Assembly: GCA_910577955.1 (NCBI GenBank) | Contig: CAJTNC010000001.1 | Span: 124,001 to 188,000, forward strand | DNA length: 64,000 bases | Source: an uncultured Lachnospiraceae bacterium | GTDB lineage: Bacteria; Bacillota; Clostridia; Lachnospirales; Lachnospiraceae | Direction: 5' to 3' | In this document: piece after piece, positions 9,769 through 18,638 of the stretch | How the letters are laid out: each line of letters opens with the position of its first letter | Position numbering within the stretch: position 1 is the first letter of the stretch | Made by a program: the position numbers and the translations under genes | The notes under the pieces: model-generated | Databases searched by the model: none | The model's input: only the letters and a program-made list of their open reading frames with translations | What the model was told of the DNA's origin: nothing

Positions 9769-11073
9769 TCATCTCCTATTTGATTCAAGCGCCTCATTAA
9801 CGGCGTCCACAAACTCTTCCGGTGTTTCTTCTCCCATGCACAGACCGGGGAGGTTGTCGTTGATCGTAGCAATCACGTCTTCATTTAAAACAACATCCCA
9901 CGGACGGGCCGCTGTATCGCCGATTTTTGCAGTATCATCCATGACTTGAAGGAACAGCGCATCAAAATCGGATGCATCGTCTGTATTCACCTTCTGTGGT
10001 GCAAGATGCTGATGTGCAAAATAAGCCGAGCTGTAATTCTTTACAACAAATGACAGGTAATCTTTATACTCATCATCAAATTTATCCGGATTCACTGCAA
10101 GACCGATTCCTCCGAAAGCCCAGTATTCATTTGCGCCTGTTACAGCGCCATCACATGTCGGCATATAGAAATAGCTGACATTTAATCCCTCCGGACGATT
10201 TTCATCGGTAAAATAGTTCAGTTCCCATGTTCCGGTCGGATACATGGCACATTTTCCGCTCAAGAACAGATTCAGGCCGGTTGCAACGTCAGTTGTTGTA
10301 AATCCGGGCTGAAAATATTGACCGATTTCTGCCATAAATTCGCTGGCAGCAATGCCCTCCGCATCTGACATTGTTGCTTCGCCGGAGGCTAACTGATTCA
10401 GGAAATCATTGCCGGACATACGGAAAGGATAGGCGGCCAGCAGACGGAGAAGCGGCCATCCATCAGCACCGCCGATACCAAACGGTGTATATCCTTTTTC
10501 TTCCAATGCTTTACATGCTGCCAGAAGATCATCAAGTGTCTCCGGCGCTTCCACTCCCGCATCAGCAAACATGTCTGTATTATACCAGATCATTTCTGTT
10601 GAAAGTTCCAACGGCAATGTATACAGTTTTCCCTCAGCGGTACGTCCATAGTTCAGTGCCAGCGGAATGTAGTTGTCTTTTTCGCCGATTTCATCCAGAA
10701 AAGCATCCATATCCGTAAGCTTTCCCTGTTCGCCAAGTTCAACGGCATACGGCGTAGCATCAAGATCAAACATATCCGGCATCTGATTTCCGGCAATCAT
10801 TGTACGCAGCTTCTGATCATAAGCTGATCTGTCTGCATTACTGTCAATGACAAGTTTAATGTTGCCGCCTTGTGAATTATAAGCTTCTGTAATTTCCTGC
10901 AAAGTAACCATGGTATCGTCCGATGCAGATCTGGAAGAGAAGTAATGGATCTCCCGCATGCCGTCAGAAGCTGTCTCCGGCGCTGTTGATGTTGTTTCCT
11001 TGCCGCATCCGGCAAGGACTGTAGCTGCTGCAAGTGCTGCTGTTCCAATCGTCTTGATTTTTTTGAAATTCAT
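9769..11073 (-). CDS. Sugar-binding lipoprotein of ABC importer
   Basis: 434-aa extracellular solute-binding protein family 1. A short signal sequence ends in the lipobox LAGC (cysteine near residue 23), followed by a serine/threonine-rich linker and the two-lobed binding domain. Aromatic-rich sugar-site segments such as PTGTWELNYF are visible. It would be lipid-anchored on the outside of the membrane and hand substrate to the two downstream permeases. The ligand is inferred as a fructose-containing saccharide from the flanking GH32 genes. Confidence 0.9.
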   Translation of the reverse strand: MNFKKIKTIGTAALAAATVLAGCGKETTSTAPETASDGMREIHYFSSRSASDDTMVTLQEITEAYNSQGGNIKLVIDSNADRSAYDQKLRTMIAGNQMPDMFDLDATPYAVELGEQGKLTDMDAFLDEIGEKDNYIPLALNYGRTAEGKLYTLPLELSTEMIWYNTDMFADAGVEAPETLDDLLAACKALEEKGYTPFGIGGADGWPLLRLLAAYPFRMSGNDFLNQLASGEATMSDAEGIAASEFMAEIGQYFQPGFTTTDVATGLNLFLSGKCAMYPTGTWELNYFTDENRPEGLNVSYFYMPTCDGAVTGANEYWAFGGIGLAVNPDKFDDEYKDYLSFVVKNYSSAYFAHQHLAPQKVNTDDASDFDALFLQVMDDTAKIGDTAARPWDVVLNEDVIATINDNLPGLCMGEETPEEFVDAVNEALESNRR

Positions 11074-11098
11074 TATGTCCTCCTTTATCAGCTGTTAC

Positions 11099-12553
11099 TC
11101 AGCTGTTTTGATACATGTGAATATTAGTGACTTCGATACTGCCCTCATCCACCATAAAGCCCCAGTGTGCATGCTTTGCAGAATATGCTCTGGTTGTAAG
11201 TGCAACCTCATCATTGACATATAAGCTAAGGATCGAACCATCCGCAATCAACTGCAGATGAATTTTCTTCTGCAGCAATTTTTTATAATCAAAGGGCCTT
11301 TCTAATTCAACTAAGAATGGGATATCACCATTGATATACCACTGGTTTACTCCGGGGACGCGCCTGGGCCACATGTCTGCAATGACACGATTGTGGAACG
11401 GTTCGAAGCGCAGATAATATCCCTCTGCAAGACTTTCATTCTGTCTCACTGCAAGTTCAAAATATCTCGTGTTCTCCGAAAATTCGACGTCTGCCTCTAT
11501 CATACAGGTACCCGGCATCTTCCCGATCACAACGCCCTTTTTGCCCTCTAAATTCGTTACGGACAATATCTTCCCTGCATAATTCTCCGGTGTAATATCT
11601 GTCTTAAATGAAGAGGCCAACGCATCCGGCGCCTGAACGGTCAGCCTTCCGTCAGACTGTTGCCGTATTTTGTGAATGATCAAGGTCCCTCCCCATTCAT
11701 ACTGCCCAAAATCGTTGTCACCACGTTTTGTAGGTACCCAGGCAAAAGCTAAACGTTCTCCACCAGCCGTTGCTGTTTTTGCCGCATAAAATGCCCGGCC
11801 ATCAAATGTGTCTTCAATTGGTGCAATCCACGGACCGTGAATTGAATCAGCATAGCGATAATGCGTTACAAACTTTTCAGAAAACGTAGAATAGATAAGA
11901 TACCACTTTTCACCCATACGGAAGAGATCAGGACATTCGTGGGTCATATATAATTCCGGATAGAAAAAAGGTTCTTTCGCTTCCCAATGAATCAAGTCGT
12001 TTGACTTACATAAACCAACACATCCGCCATTTTTCTCACTGGCACCAACTAATCTCGCTGCAAGGAGCATATAATAGCACTCCTCTTCTTCATTGTAAAA
12101 AACAAACGGATCCCGCCAGTCCCATGGCTCATAGATAGACTCGTCCGCACCGAAAGTATCTTCCGGAATCTTGACCCAGTGAATCAAGTCATCACTGACG
12201 GCGTGCGCAATGAATTGTAACGGCCGGCCTTCTTTATGATACCCGGGATTGTAATTATTTTGTGCGGTATAGAAAATATGGAATTTTCCATCTTTTCCCT
12301 CGACGACCGAACCTGTATAACATGCATAGTCCGCTTCATCATATTCTCCTACCGGAAGAACTTCTCCATAGTCCGTAATATTAACGCCATCCTTTGTTAC
12401 CAAGAGGTTCCAACCGGTACGATATCCATATTCATCTTCCGAATTTCCATTTCGCTTATCATGGAGGTAAAATATATAATACTTTCCGTCGTGTGCAAAT
12501 GGAATTGTGTCTCCGATCCATCCATCCTTTGGCTGGTAGAAAACTTTCTTCAT
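11099..12553 (-). CDS. Divergent GH32-like enzyme with WIGDTIPF motif
   Basis: 484-aa GH32-like protein, first gene of the operon. The usual WMNDPNG is replaced by WIGDTIPF (D15 in the nucleophile position). The second and third catalytic motifs are kept: WRDPFVF (D148) and HECPDLF (E206). A C-terminal beta-sandwich (about residues 310-484) follows. No signal peptide, so intracellular. The altered -1 subsite suggests a substrate other than plain sucrose, for example a difructose anhydride or other fructose disaccharide; this is inference. It shares the operon with the canonical GH32 enzyme, so the two probably divide the substrate range. Confidence 0.8.
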   Translation of the reverse strand: MKKVFYQPKDGWIGDTIPFAHDGKYYIFYLHDKRNGNSEDEYGYRTGWNLLVTKDGVNITDYGEVLPVGEYDEADYACYTGSVVEGKDGKFHIFYTAQNNYNPGYHKEGRPLQFIAHAVSDDLIHWVKIPEDTFGADESIYEPWDWRDPFVFYNEEEECYYMLLAARLVGASEKNGGCVGLCKSNDLIHWEAKEPFFYPELYMTHECPDLFRMGEKWYLIYSTFSEKFVTHYRYADSIHGPWIAPIEDTFDGRAFYAAKTATAGGERLAFAWVPTKRGDNDFGQYEWGGTLIIHKIRQQSDGRLTVQAPDALASSFKTDITPENYAGKILSVTNLEGKKGVVIGKMPGTCMIEADVEFSENTRYFELAVRQNESLAEGYYLRFEPFHNRVIADMWPRRVPGVNQWYINGDIPFLVELERPFDYKKLLQKKIHLQLIADGSILSLYVNDEVALTTRAYSAKHAHWGFMVDEGSIEVTNIHMYQNS

Positions 12554-12592
12554 AATTATCTCGCTTTCTCAATTTAATTGACTACATGATAC

Positions 12593-12621
12593 ATATAATT
12601 TATTTCAAATACAATTCGCAA
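12593..12621 (-). promoter_or_regulatory. Likely promoter of the GH32/ABC operon
   Basis: On the minus strand TTGCGA (12621-12616) and TTATAT (12598-12593) are 17 bp apart, about 40 bp before the ATG at 12553. Moderate match in a very A+T-rich spacer. Confidence 0.4.
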
Positions 12622-12652
12622 ACTCAACAATTTTTTCATATTTAGATTGTGC

Positions 12653-12674
12653 AAATGCTTGTTTTCTTGCATTT
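12653..12674. promoter_or_regulatory. Candidate LacI-family operator palindrome
   Basis: AAATGC and GCATTT form an inverted repeat with a 10-bp spacer (12653-12658 and 12669-12674). Its right arm overlaps the -35 box of the regulator's promoter and it lies upstream of the divergent operon promoter, a sensible place for autoregulation and shared control. It lacks the central CG typical of many LacI operators, so the assignment is tentative. Confidence 0.4.
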
Positions 12675-12695
12675 TCTATAAAAATATGCTATTAT
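12667..12695 (+). promoter_or_regulatory. Promoter of LacI-family regulator
   Basis: TTGCAT (12667-12672) and TATTAT (12690-12695) with a 17-bp spacer, about 60 bp upstream of the start codon at 12758. Confidence 0.55.
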
Positions 12696-12757
12696 TTTCA
12701 TAGTTTTTTCGAGGATGTAGATTTGTTTTCAAATTATTTTCATGGTGAGGTGTTTGC

Positions 12758-13780
12758 ATGGTTACGATCAATGATGTTGCAGAAGCTGCCGGCGTGTCCA
12801 TTTCAACTGTTTCCCGAGTAATGAATCAAAGTACTACGGTTTCAAAAGAAACATATCACCGCGTCATGGAAGTCGTGCGCGAATTAGAGTATGTCCCGAA
12901 TATTTCTGCAAAGAAAAACTCCTCAAAATCAACCAAACTCATCGGCGTGCTTTTTCCGGATATTTCAAATAATATTTTCGGCAGAATCATGCAGGGCATC
13001 AACAACGTAGTCACATCCCTCGGGTATAATCTTATTATTTGCGAAACAGATGGAAATTTGGAAAAGGAGATTCACTTTCTCAATGTATTAAAAGACAAAC
13101 AGGTAGATGGCGTCATCATGGCAAACATTCACATTCCCGAGGATCATATGATGTGGGTCCGCAAAAAACATATTCCCATTGTCTATGTGTGTCAGGACAT
13201 TCCAAAATTCAGTATGAAAGTCCCTTGCAGTTCTGTAAACATGGACAACAAGCAGGCTATTTGCGACATGGTACACTTTCTGTATGATATGGGACATCGA
13301 AACATTGCCTTTGTCGGCGGCCCAATGCATGATCTTTCTGCAGGTAAAAAAAGATATGAGGGATATATGGAGGGTATGCACGAATGTAATTTGACGATCC
13401 GTCAGGACATGATGACTTTCGAAAATGCTTTCACTATTGAAGATGGCTATCATGGAATGAAACAAATCTATGAGACGTCCGCCTTGCTTCCTACGGCAGT
13501 CATATGTGCCTGCGATAACATGGCCATTGGAGCTATCGGATTTTTGTACGACAATAATATTCAGGTCCCACAGCAGATTTCAATAACCGGTGTAGATGAC
13601 ACAAATCTTGCAGGTGCAATTCGCCCTTCACTTACTACGATTCGCCATGCAACGCCGGATACAGGTGTCAAAGCTGCACAGCTTCTTCTCGAATACATAG
13701 CGGACCCTGACTTCTCCGGTGGATCATTTAATGCTCCGTATAAAATTTTACGCAGGCAGAGTGTTCGACAAATTTTTTGA
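12758..13780 (+). CDS. LacI-family transcriptional regulator
   Basis: 340-aa regulator with the N-terminal LacI helix-turn-helix (TINDVAEAAGVSISTVSRVMN, residues 3-23), a hinge, and a periplasmic-binding-protein-like effector domain beginning at LIGVLFPDISNNIFG. Divergently transcribed from the GH32/ABC operon across a 204-bp A+T-rich spacer, so it most likely represses that operon until a fructose-containing sugar is present. The ATG follows GGTGAGGTG. Confidence 0.9.
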   Translation: MVTINDVAEAAGVSISTVSRVMNQSTTVSKETYHRVMEVVRELEYVPNISAKKNSSKSTKLIGVLFPDISNNIFGRIMQGINNVVTSLGYNLIICETDGNLEKEIHFLNVLKDKQVDGVIMANIHIPEDHMMWVRKKHIPIVYVCQDIPKFSMKVPCSSVNMDNKQAICDMVHFLYDMGHRNIAFVGGPMHDLSAGKKRYEGYMEGMHECNLTIRQDMMTFENAFTIEDGYHGMKQIYETSALLPTAVICACDNMAIGAIGFLYDNNIQVPQQISITGVDDTNLAGAIRPSLTTIRHATPDTGVKAAQLLLEYIADPDFSGGSFNAPYKILRRQSVRQIF

Positions 13781-14111
13781 TCGGTTTGTTTCCGGAAAGA
13801 AGGTGAAAACCTGAATGTTTACCTGTTCTTTGAAGAATTAAGACACCATCTTGTAAATATAAATGTGTACTTAATATGTCAACGCCTTGATCTTTTTCTA
13901 CAGGTTTTATGTTGATTTGTATTATTTCTTTAAATTCTATTTCAATTACTGATGGATTTATCATTTGTCTTTGAAACAAAAATCTGGCCACCGGAAAGCT
14001 TGTAACATTCATAGACAAATTATCAAAAACATAACCTCCTGTCGAAAAACATATATCTTTCAGACAACAATCATGAAACTCTCCAAAAATTTCATTTATA
14101 GGATCAACATC
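13728..14111 (-). pseudogene. 5'-truncated remnant of a small unknown protein
   Basis: An open minus-strand frame reads from about 14111 (DPINEIFGEFHD) through VARFLFQRQMINPSVIEIEF to a stop at 13728. Hydrophobic and charged spacing looks protein-like, and I associate the LFQRQ..PSVIEIEF pattern with small immunity-type proteins, at low certainty. There is no ATG or ribosome site at its beginning. A TTG at 14018 could start a 96-aa product, but homology-like text extends upstream. Its 3' end overlaps the lacI-type gene by 53 bp. Probably a decayed gene marking the left edge of the accessory array. Confidence 0.4.
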
Positions 14112-14130
14112 TTCTTGCGAATCCCTGCCC

Positions 14131-14159
14131 TTGCGAGAACAGCGCCTTTCTGCTATAAT
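14131..14159 (+). promoter_or_regulatory. Strong promoter of noncoding RNA
   Basis: TTGCGA (14131-14136), 17-bp spacer, consensus TATAAT (14154-14159) preceded by TG (extended -10). One of the best sigma-A promoters in the window, yet no start codon with a ribosome site follows closely. Confidence 0.7.
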
Positions 14160-14165
14160 TGCACT

Positions 14166-14332
14166 ATATTTTCTAGGAAAGAAAGCTTGACAGATATAAT
14201 GATTTGTGCCATTTGCGAAGAAGGTGGTACTACGATACAGCCCCGCAGTTTTGTCGTGCTTAATTTTATATAGCCAAGACAGGTGCTCTTATGCCCGTAG
14301 GAAACTGCGCGGTGGGGAGCGCTTTTTGTTTT
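14166..14332 (+). ncRNA. Structured small RNA of unknown family
   Basis: About 167 nt between a strong promoter and an intrinsic terminator, without a convincing reading frame. Pairings read by eye: outer stem AUAUAA (14194-14199) with UUAUAU (14266-14271); hairpin GUGCCAUU (14206-14213) with GGUGGUAC (14223-14230); hairpin UACGAUA (14231-14237) with UUGUCGUG (14251-14258). The last three make a compact three-way junction, followed by a terminator hairpin capped by GAAA. Size is compatible with 6S RNA, but I could not match it to 6S, SRP, a riboswitch or a T-box. A free-standing regulatory RNA or the leader of the lipoprotein gene at 14439 are both possible. Confidence 0.5.
14283..14332 (+). 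terminator. Intrinsic terminator of the small RNA
   Basis: GUGCUC (14283-14288) pairs with GAGCGC (14317-14322); within it CGUAG-GAAA-CUGCG forms an inner stem with a tetraloop. The run TTTTTGTTTT follows at once. Confidence 0.65.
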
Positions 14333-14438
14333 AAATATCGGTGGTGTTCTATCCACATTGTTCGGAAAGTAAATACTTATATTACAATCAGCCGGAAGGC
14401 AAGGAAAATATTCATTAAAGTGTTGAGGGGTGACTTAG

Positions 14439-15557
14439 TTGAAAAAAAGAAAAAAGATATTTGCTATTGGATTGGCCTGCATGTTGGCTTTGTCGCTTGT
14501 GGGCTGCTATGAATACAGGGGTCCCTATACCAAGACGGATGTAGAAGAATACCTGACAGGAAGATACCCGGATGAAACGATCAATGTCCGGCAAAGGGGG
14601 CTTCAGATTTGGGAGTGTTGGTTTGATGAACTGCCGGATGCCGTTTTTCAAGTTTGGGTGGGGCAAGGCGGCGGCGATCCGTTACCGATGCTCTACTCTC
14701 AGCTGGTTTCTGATGAAGCAGAGGTGCTTCCGGCATATTATCTGAAGCAATATCAGAAAGAGGAGGGCAGCTTGGATGCTTGGGAGCTGAGCGGCGAAAT
14801 TCTCTATACTCAATACGCCTCTATGGCTGATGCCGCTCAAGCCTTAGAACAACTGTCCGCCTTTTTTGCTTGGATAGAGGGCAAGCCTTTGGCTCAGTTG
14901 GTGCCAAAGGGACAGTATAACTTCCGGCCGGAACTGCCTTGGCGAACCTATTCCCCACAGTTTCACAATTTTGAGGAGTCGGTTATCCATGGGCCGCAAG
15001 ACAAGCCGGAGGCGGTGCAGGAAGCTCTGGAAAATTCTGTAAAGAAATATTACGCTTTTTACTGTCTGCCTTGTGGTGAATTTCATCAAACAGAGCTGGA
15101 AGAGTACGCGGCGAAAACTTGGCTTTGGGCCCCAAAGCCCAAGGTTCGGCAAGGGGAAGAAATTTTGTCTCCGGAACTGTTCGCCGGCATCGGTCTGGAA
15201 AGCGGTGTTATCAGCTATGGCGGCCTTTATACGCTGCTGACCCGTTTGGGCTTTGATGTGGAAGGGACAGCGGAGCATTTTACTTTCACCGGAGCAGATG
15301 GCTATTCCTACGAATTTTCTTACAGGTTTTGGGAGGAAAAGGAGATGGAATGGGCGAACAATCAAACTATCACCCTGTCGGTATGGCACCATCTTCGGGA
15401 TAGCTACCCTGTTGAAGTGGAGGGGGAAACTAGCTGGTTTAGGCGTGGGCCGGTTGTTGATTTGGATGCAGGATGGCTCATTGACAACCATAACGGCTAC
15501 TTCCATTTTTATATGCCGTTTCGGGAAATTACCGGCTTAAGCGTTTCTTGGGATTGA
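14439..15557 (+). CDS. Secreted lipoprotein, unknown function
   Basis: 372-aa protein starting at TTG 14439 behind GAGGGGTGA. Basic KKRKK, a hydrophobic stretch and lipobox LVGC (cysteine at residue 23) show a lipoprotein signal. Immediately after the anchor comes a TDVEEYLTGRYPDE segment that recurs in the next lipoprotein, marking a shared N-terminal module. The rest is rich in aromatic residues and has no recognised domain. First gene of the plus-strand accessory array. A surface-anchored immunity or stress role is conceivable only by context. Confidence 0.7.
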   Translation: MKKRKKIFAIGLACMLALSLVGCYEYRGPYTKTDVEEYLTGRYPDETINVRQRGLQIWECWFDELPDAVFQVWVGQGGGDPLPMLYSQLVSDEAEVLPAYYLKQYQKEEGSLDAWELSGEILYTQYASMADAAQALEQLSAFFAWIEGKPLAQLVPKGQYNFRPELPWRTYSPQFHNFEESVIHGPQDKPEAVQEALENSVKKYYAFYCLPCGEFHQTELEEYAAKTWLWAPKPKVRQGEEILSPELFAGIGLESGVISYGGLYTLLTRLGFDVEGTAEHFTFTGADGYSYEFSYRFWEEKEMEWANNQTITLSVWHHLRDSYPVEVEGETSWFRRGPVVDLDAGWLIDNHNGYFHFYMPFREITGLSVSWD

Positions 15558-15615
15558 AATAGCGGCGGAGTCTTTGGCGGAGAGGAATGAAACCCTTGTC
15601 ATTGGAGGTGGTTTT

Positions 15616-15726
15616 TTGAGACAAATTACTGCAGCGCAGCTGCTGGGATATTACAGGAAGGGACTGGAGTTACAGAACCGATTGATAGAAGCGTACCGTG
15701 AAAGGCAGGAGGAAGATGGCAGGTAA
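15616..15726 (+). CDS. Small ORF, 36 aa, coupled to next lipoprotein
   Basis: TTG at 15616 preceded by a strong GGAGGTGG encodes a 36-residue amphipathic, charged peptide (begins MRQITAAQLLGYY). Its end overlaps the start region of the lipoprotein gene (ATG 15716) and carries that gene's AGGAGGA ribosome site, so it may serve translational coupling. Could be a gene remnant. Confidence 0.4.
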   Translation: MRQITAAQLLGYYRKGLELQNRLIEAYRERQEEDGR

Positions 15727-16429
15727 AATAAAAGCGAGAGTCTGTTTTGTTGGTCTTATATGTACGCTGGCGTTACTGCTTACTTCATGTGGTTTCCGTC
15801 TTATGTCCAAACGGGAAGTAGAAGAATATTTAGAGAAACAGTACGGCCAGAAATTTACGGTGATTTCTTCCGAGTCTGTCACCGATGATTATTATGAAGA
15901 TGATGTATGGAGGGTAAGGGCATATACTGTGTCGCCAAAAGACGACCTCCAAACGCAGTTTTTTGTGTTCAACACTGTCGAGGGGGAGAGTTTTGGTGTA
16001 CCGGGCTTAGCCAACAGATTATCTGATACCTATTCGCTTGATATTTTTGGCAGGGCATTTGAAACGCGGGCGGCTGATACAGATGTGGAATATTCTTTCG
16101 ACTATTTTTATCCTGTCAAGTCGTCATCTGTCTATTATTCTGATTTGTATGTGAACATAGGGCCAGTTTCTTCCGGAAATTTGGAAACAGTGTGTATGAT
16201 ATTGTCCCAAGCCTACGCAGATACCTTTGAAAAAGCACAAGTGATGCCCTCTGGGGTGTCTGTCATGCTCACATATAAGGAACCTGCATGGCCGGAAGAT
16301 CAATCTTGCCTGATAAGGATCGACAGTTTTTATTTGAGTGGGTTTGATACGAACACTGAAACTATTGAAAAATATATTTTGGATGAGGTAAGTAAATATC
16401 AAAAGAGGCTACAGCAAACTGGTCCATAA
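15716..16429 (+). CDS. Secreted lipoprotein, paralogue-like N terminus
   Basis: 237-aa lipoprotein; ATG 15716 is chosen because AGGAGGA lies 3-9 bases upstream, in preference to an in-frame GTG at 15698. Signal peptide with lipobox LTSC, followed by REVEEYLEKQYGQKF, which parallels the DVEEYL..RYP module of the lipoprotein at 14439. Lineage-specific duplication followed by divergence of the C-terminal domains is likely. No known domain recognised. Confidence 0.7.
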   Translation: MAGKIKARVCFVGLICTLALLLTSCGFRLMSKREVEEYLEKQYGQKFTVISSESVTDDYYEDDVWRVRAYTVSPKDDLQTQFFVFNTVEGESFGVPGLANRLSDTYSLDIFGRAFETRAADTDVEYSFDYFYPVKSSSVYYSDLYVNIGPVSSGNLETVCMILSQAYADTFEKAQVMPSGVSVMLTYKEPAWPEDQSCLIRIDSFYLSGFDTNTETIEKYILDEVSKYQKRLQQTGP

Positions 16430-16508
16430 GGGCGTTACGCCCTTCGGTTTTACAGAGGAGTAAATTTTGGTATGGTATTTCAATAAAAGAAGAAAGCAGG
16501 TGAGAAGC

Positions 16509-16721
16509 ATGGGATTGGCGTATTTTTTCTTGTTCATTATGATACTGGGGGCAGCAGGAGCAGCGGTTGCTTTATTGGCGTTGGCGTGGATAATTTGGAA
16601 AAAATCTCCTTTTAAAATCTTTTCAGTCATCCCTGTGCTTTTAGCTGTGCCTTGCACTGTTGCAGCATTTTACTTACTGGAAATCGTTTGGAGAGAGCCG
16701 CCCTGGGGGTTTCATTTCTGA
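16509..16721 (+). CDS. Small two-helix membrane protein
   Basis: 70 aa from ATG 16509 (GCAGGTGAG upstream); an in-frame TTG at 16467 after GAGGAG would add 14 basic residues. Two hydrophobic segments (about residues 3-28 and 37-55) separated by a KK-containing loop. No family recognised. Sits between a lipoprotein and a GRAM-like gene in the accessory array. Confidence 0.5.
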   Translation: MGLAYFFLFIMILGAAGAAVALLALAWIIWKKSPFKIFSVIPVLLAVPCTVAAFYLLEIVWREPPWGFHF

Positions 16722-16808
16722 TAGGCTGACAAATATTCTTAATAAAGGATTGAGGAAAATGCCCCGAAGTAGGTGGCAAAAAATAATTACAGTTAGGAGC
16801 GTAGAACT

Positions 16809-17135
16809 ATGGCAAAATTTCAACTGAATTCCGGAGAGACATTGATCGGCAGTGGGACGATGTCAATCTATTTGAAGCAGGGACTGAGTAAAAAGCCGTT
16901 TCAAGGTAACATTTATATCACAAATCAGCGGGCGTGTTTCAAAATCAGCATGATGCCCGGCGCATTGGATATGGATTTACCGTTGGAAGACATCAGGGGA
17001 TTTTCGGTGAGCGGTGTGGCGATATTTACCCAGATAACAATCCACAGCCGGAAGGGAGAAACTTATTCCTTTACGGGCTTTCCTGCAAAGAAACTGCAGG
17101 GTTGGCTGTTGCAGTTGGGTGTGCAGAAATTGTAA
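16809..17135 (+). CDS. GRAM/PH-like domain protein
   Basis: 108-aa single-domain protein: an initial GETLIGSGTMSIYL strand, then GNIYITNQRACF and LPLEDIRGFSVSG, the pattern of bacterial GRAM or PH-like domains. ATG follows TTAGGAG. No signal peptide or membrane segment. Such domains bind lipids or proteins; the role here is unknown. Confidence 0.6.
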   Translation: MAKFQLNSGETLIGSGTMSIYLKQGLSKKPFQGNIYITNQRACFKISMMPGALDMDLPLEDIRGFSVSGVAIFTQITIHSRKGETYSFTGFPAKKLQGWLLQLGVQKL

Positions 17136-17153
17136 TGAGAGAGGTAGTGCAAT

Positions 17154-18149
17154 ATGTGTGACAAATTGTATATTGGTAAATTAACCTATCAGGAATTGGG
17201 TAGCCGAACCGCTAAAGTATTGTCACAAAATGCTCTGGATGAAAAGAAAATAACAAAGGTGCTTTCGCTTATCAGTCAGGAAAAGATAAGCTTGATTGAT
17301 GCAATCAATGAGGATGAATGTGTTTCCATTACTATCCGCATTGACGGACATAAATTTTGGATCGGGATTCTTGACAGCCTTAATGAAGTTAGCTATATCT
17401 ACGATAATTTATCCGGCAATGAAAACTATATTGCTGTTGGTGGAGATGGCTTTCCGGGATGGGCTATCCTTAGATAAAGCCTTTTATTTCACTGAGAATA
17501 CAGAAGAAACTTGCAAATACTTAACAAATTCCTTTGGCCCTAACGCATTTACAAGGAAAAATCCAGTTTGGGAAGTTTTGTTTGCTGATATTCCAAGAGA
17601 AGATCCGCTTAATCCGATATGGATTCATGCGGAATACAGCGTATTGCATGGAGCTTTACCTTTTGCATCATATAACGACGAAAAACTGTTCCATACACAG
17701 CCTGTTTTAATTATCACTGGCCCATTAAAGGGGCAAGTGTGGAGAGCAATCAGTTTTACTCTTAGACCAGATGGTGACAGCTTATTCAAAAGATATTAAG
17801 AGAAATTCCCAAAGGTATAGGCGTTTATTTGTTCTTAGATCCTGATGGAGAATGTGATTGGCTGGAAGTAGTATCTGATGGAGAATGGCTGTTCCTTGGC
17901 TACTGCTTTCAAGATGAAACTGGTAGATTCGATAATTGGTATTCTTATAATCCTGATTATGCCGATACCATTGAACAGATTAGAGATGCAGATTTTTCCG
18001 ACAAAAACATATATACACCTATCAATAGCGGAGGGCAATCTCCTATTCCTAAAATCCAGACAATCACGGATATGGATGCAGGTGTGAAAGCGGTAGAGTA
18101 TTTTATCCGGACAGGAAAACGCTATCCGGGAATTGATTGGATGTGTTAG
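17154..18149 (+). pseudogene. Imm1-like immunity protein, split by two frameshifts
   Basis: Three overlapping frames read as one protein of about 330 aa. The first frame (from ATG 17154, GAGGT site) ends at 17477. Removing one G from CCGGG at 17454-17458 restores GDGFPDGLSLDKAFYF. The second frame ends at 17799. Adding one C near 17780 restores GDSLIQKILREIPKG, continuing as VYLFLDPDGECDWL to 18149. The C-terminal segment SPIPKIQTITDMDAGVKAVE...GKRYPGIDW resembles Imm1-family immunity proteins. Either a decayed gene or two sequencing indels; an N-terminal domain of about 100 aa is unassigned. Confidence 0.65.
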
Positions 18150-18187
18150 TTGTACACTTTCAGATTATTGAGATAGGGAGCAGCAAT

Positions 18188-18595
18188 ATGAAAAATTTTC
18201 AAAACTATACACCAGAGAAATATTCCGGAACAGATTTTCAAATGATTGAAGAAGGAATTTATCTAACAAAGTGTCCATATAAAACGATATTTGACAGGGA
18301 AATTTTCGTTACATCTCTTACATTTGAGATGGAGCCGGAATGTTATGGAGAAGAAGATGCATCGCCCAGAAATTTTACACAGGTTCCGATTGAAGGCATT
18401 CTGGATGAATTTGATCTGTTTGTTACAGATTTTTATGAGCAGCTAAATGAAACAAGTGAAACTATCTGTTATCAGGAGTTTGGTTCCTTTGAACTGGCGG
18501 ATATCCAAAAGCTGAGGACTCTGATCGGAAAACGGTTTTATGCTGTACCATATATGGAGAATGGGGAAGAATATTATAACATGGTAACGGAATAA
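18188..18595 (+). CDS. Hypothetical acidic protein, 135 aa
   Basis: ATG 18188 follows GGGAGC; an upstream in-frame ATG at 18137 overlaps the preceding gene and lacks a site. Acidic, soluble, with no signal peptide or membrane helix. Composition and setting resemble small immunity proteins, but no family is recognised. Confidence 0.55.
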   Translation: MKNFQNYTPEKYSGTDFQMIEEGIYLTKCPYKTIFDREIFVTSLTFEMEPECYGEEDASPRNFTQVPIEGILDEFDLFVTDFYEQLNETSETICYQEFGSFELADIQKLRTLIGKRFYAVPYMENGEEYYNMVTE

Positions 18596-18638
18596 TTCTG
18601 TTATCACCTGTCCGGAAGTAATGATTGGAGGAACCAAC

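Noticed and set aside
14221..14232. T-box-like string AAGGTGGTAC in the small RNA
   Set aside because: No stem I or specifier loop upstream, the transcript start is only about 55 nt away, and no amino-acid gene follows.
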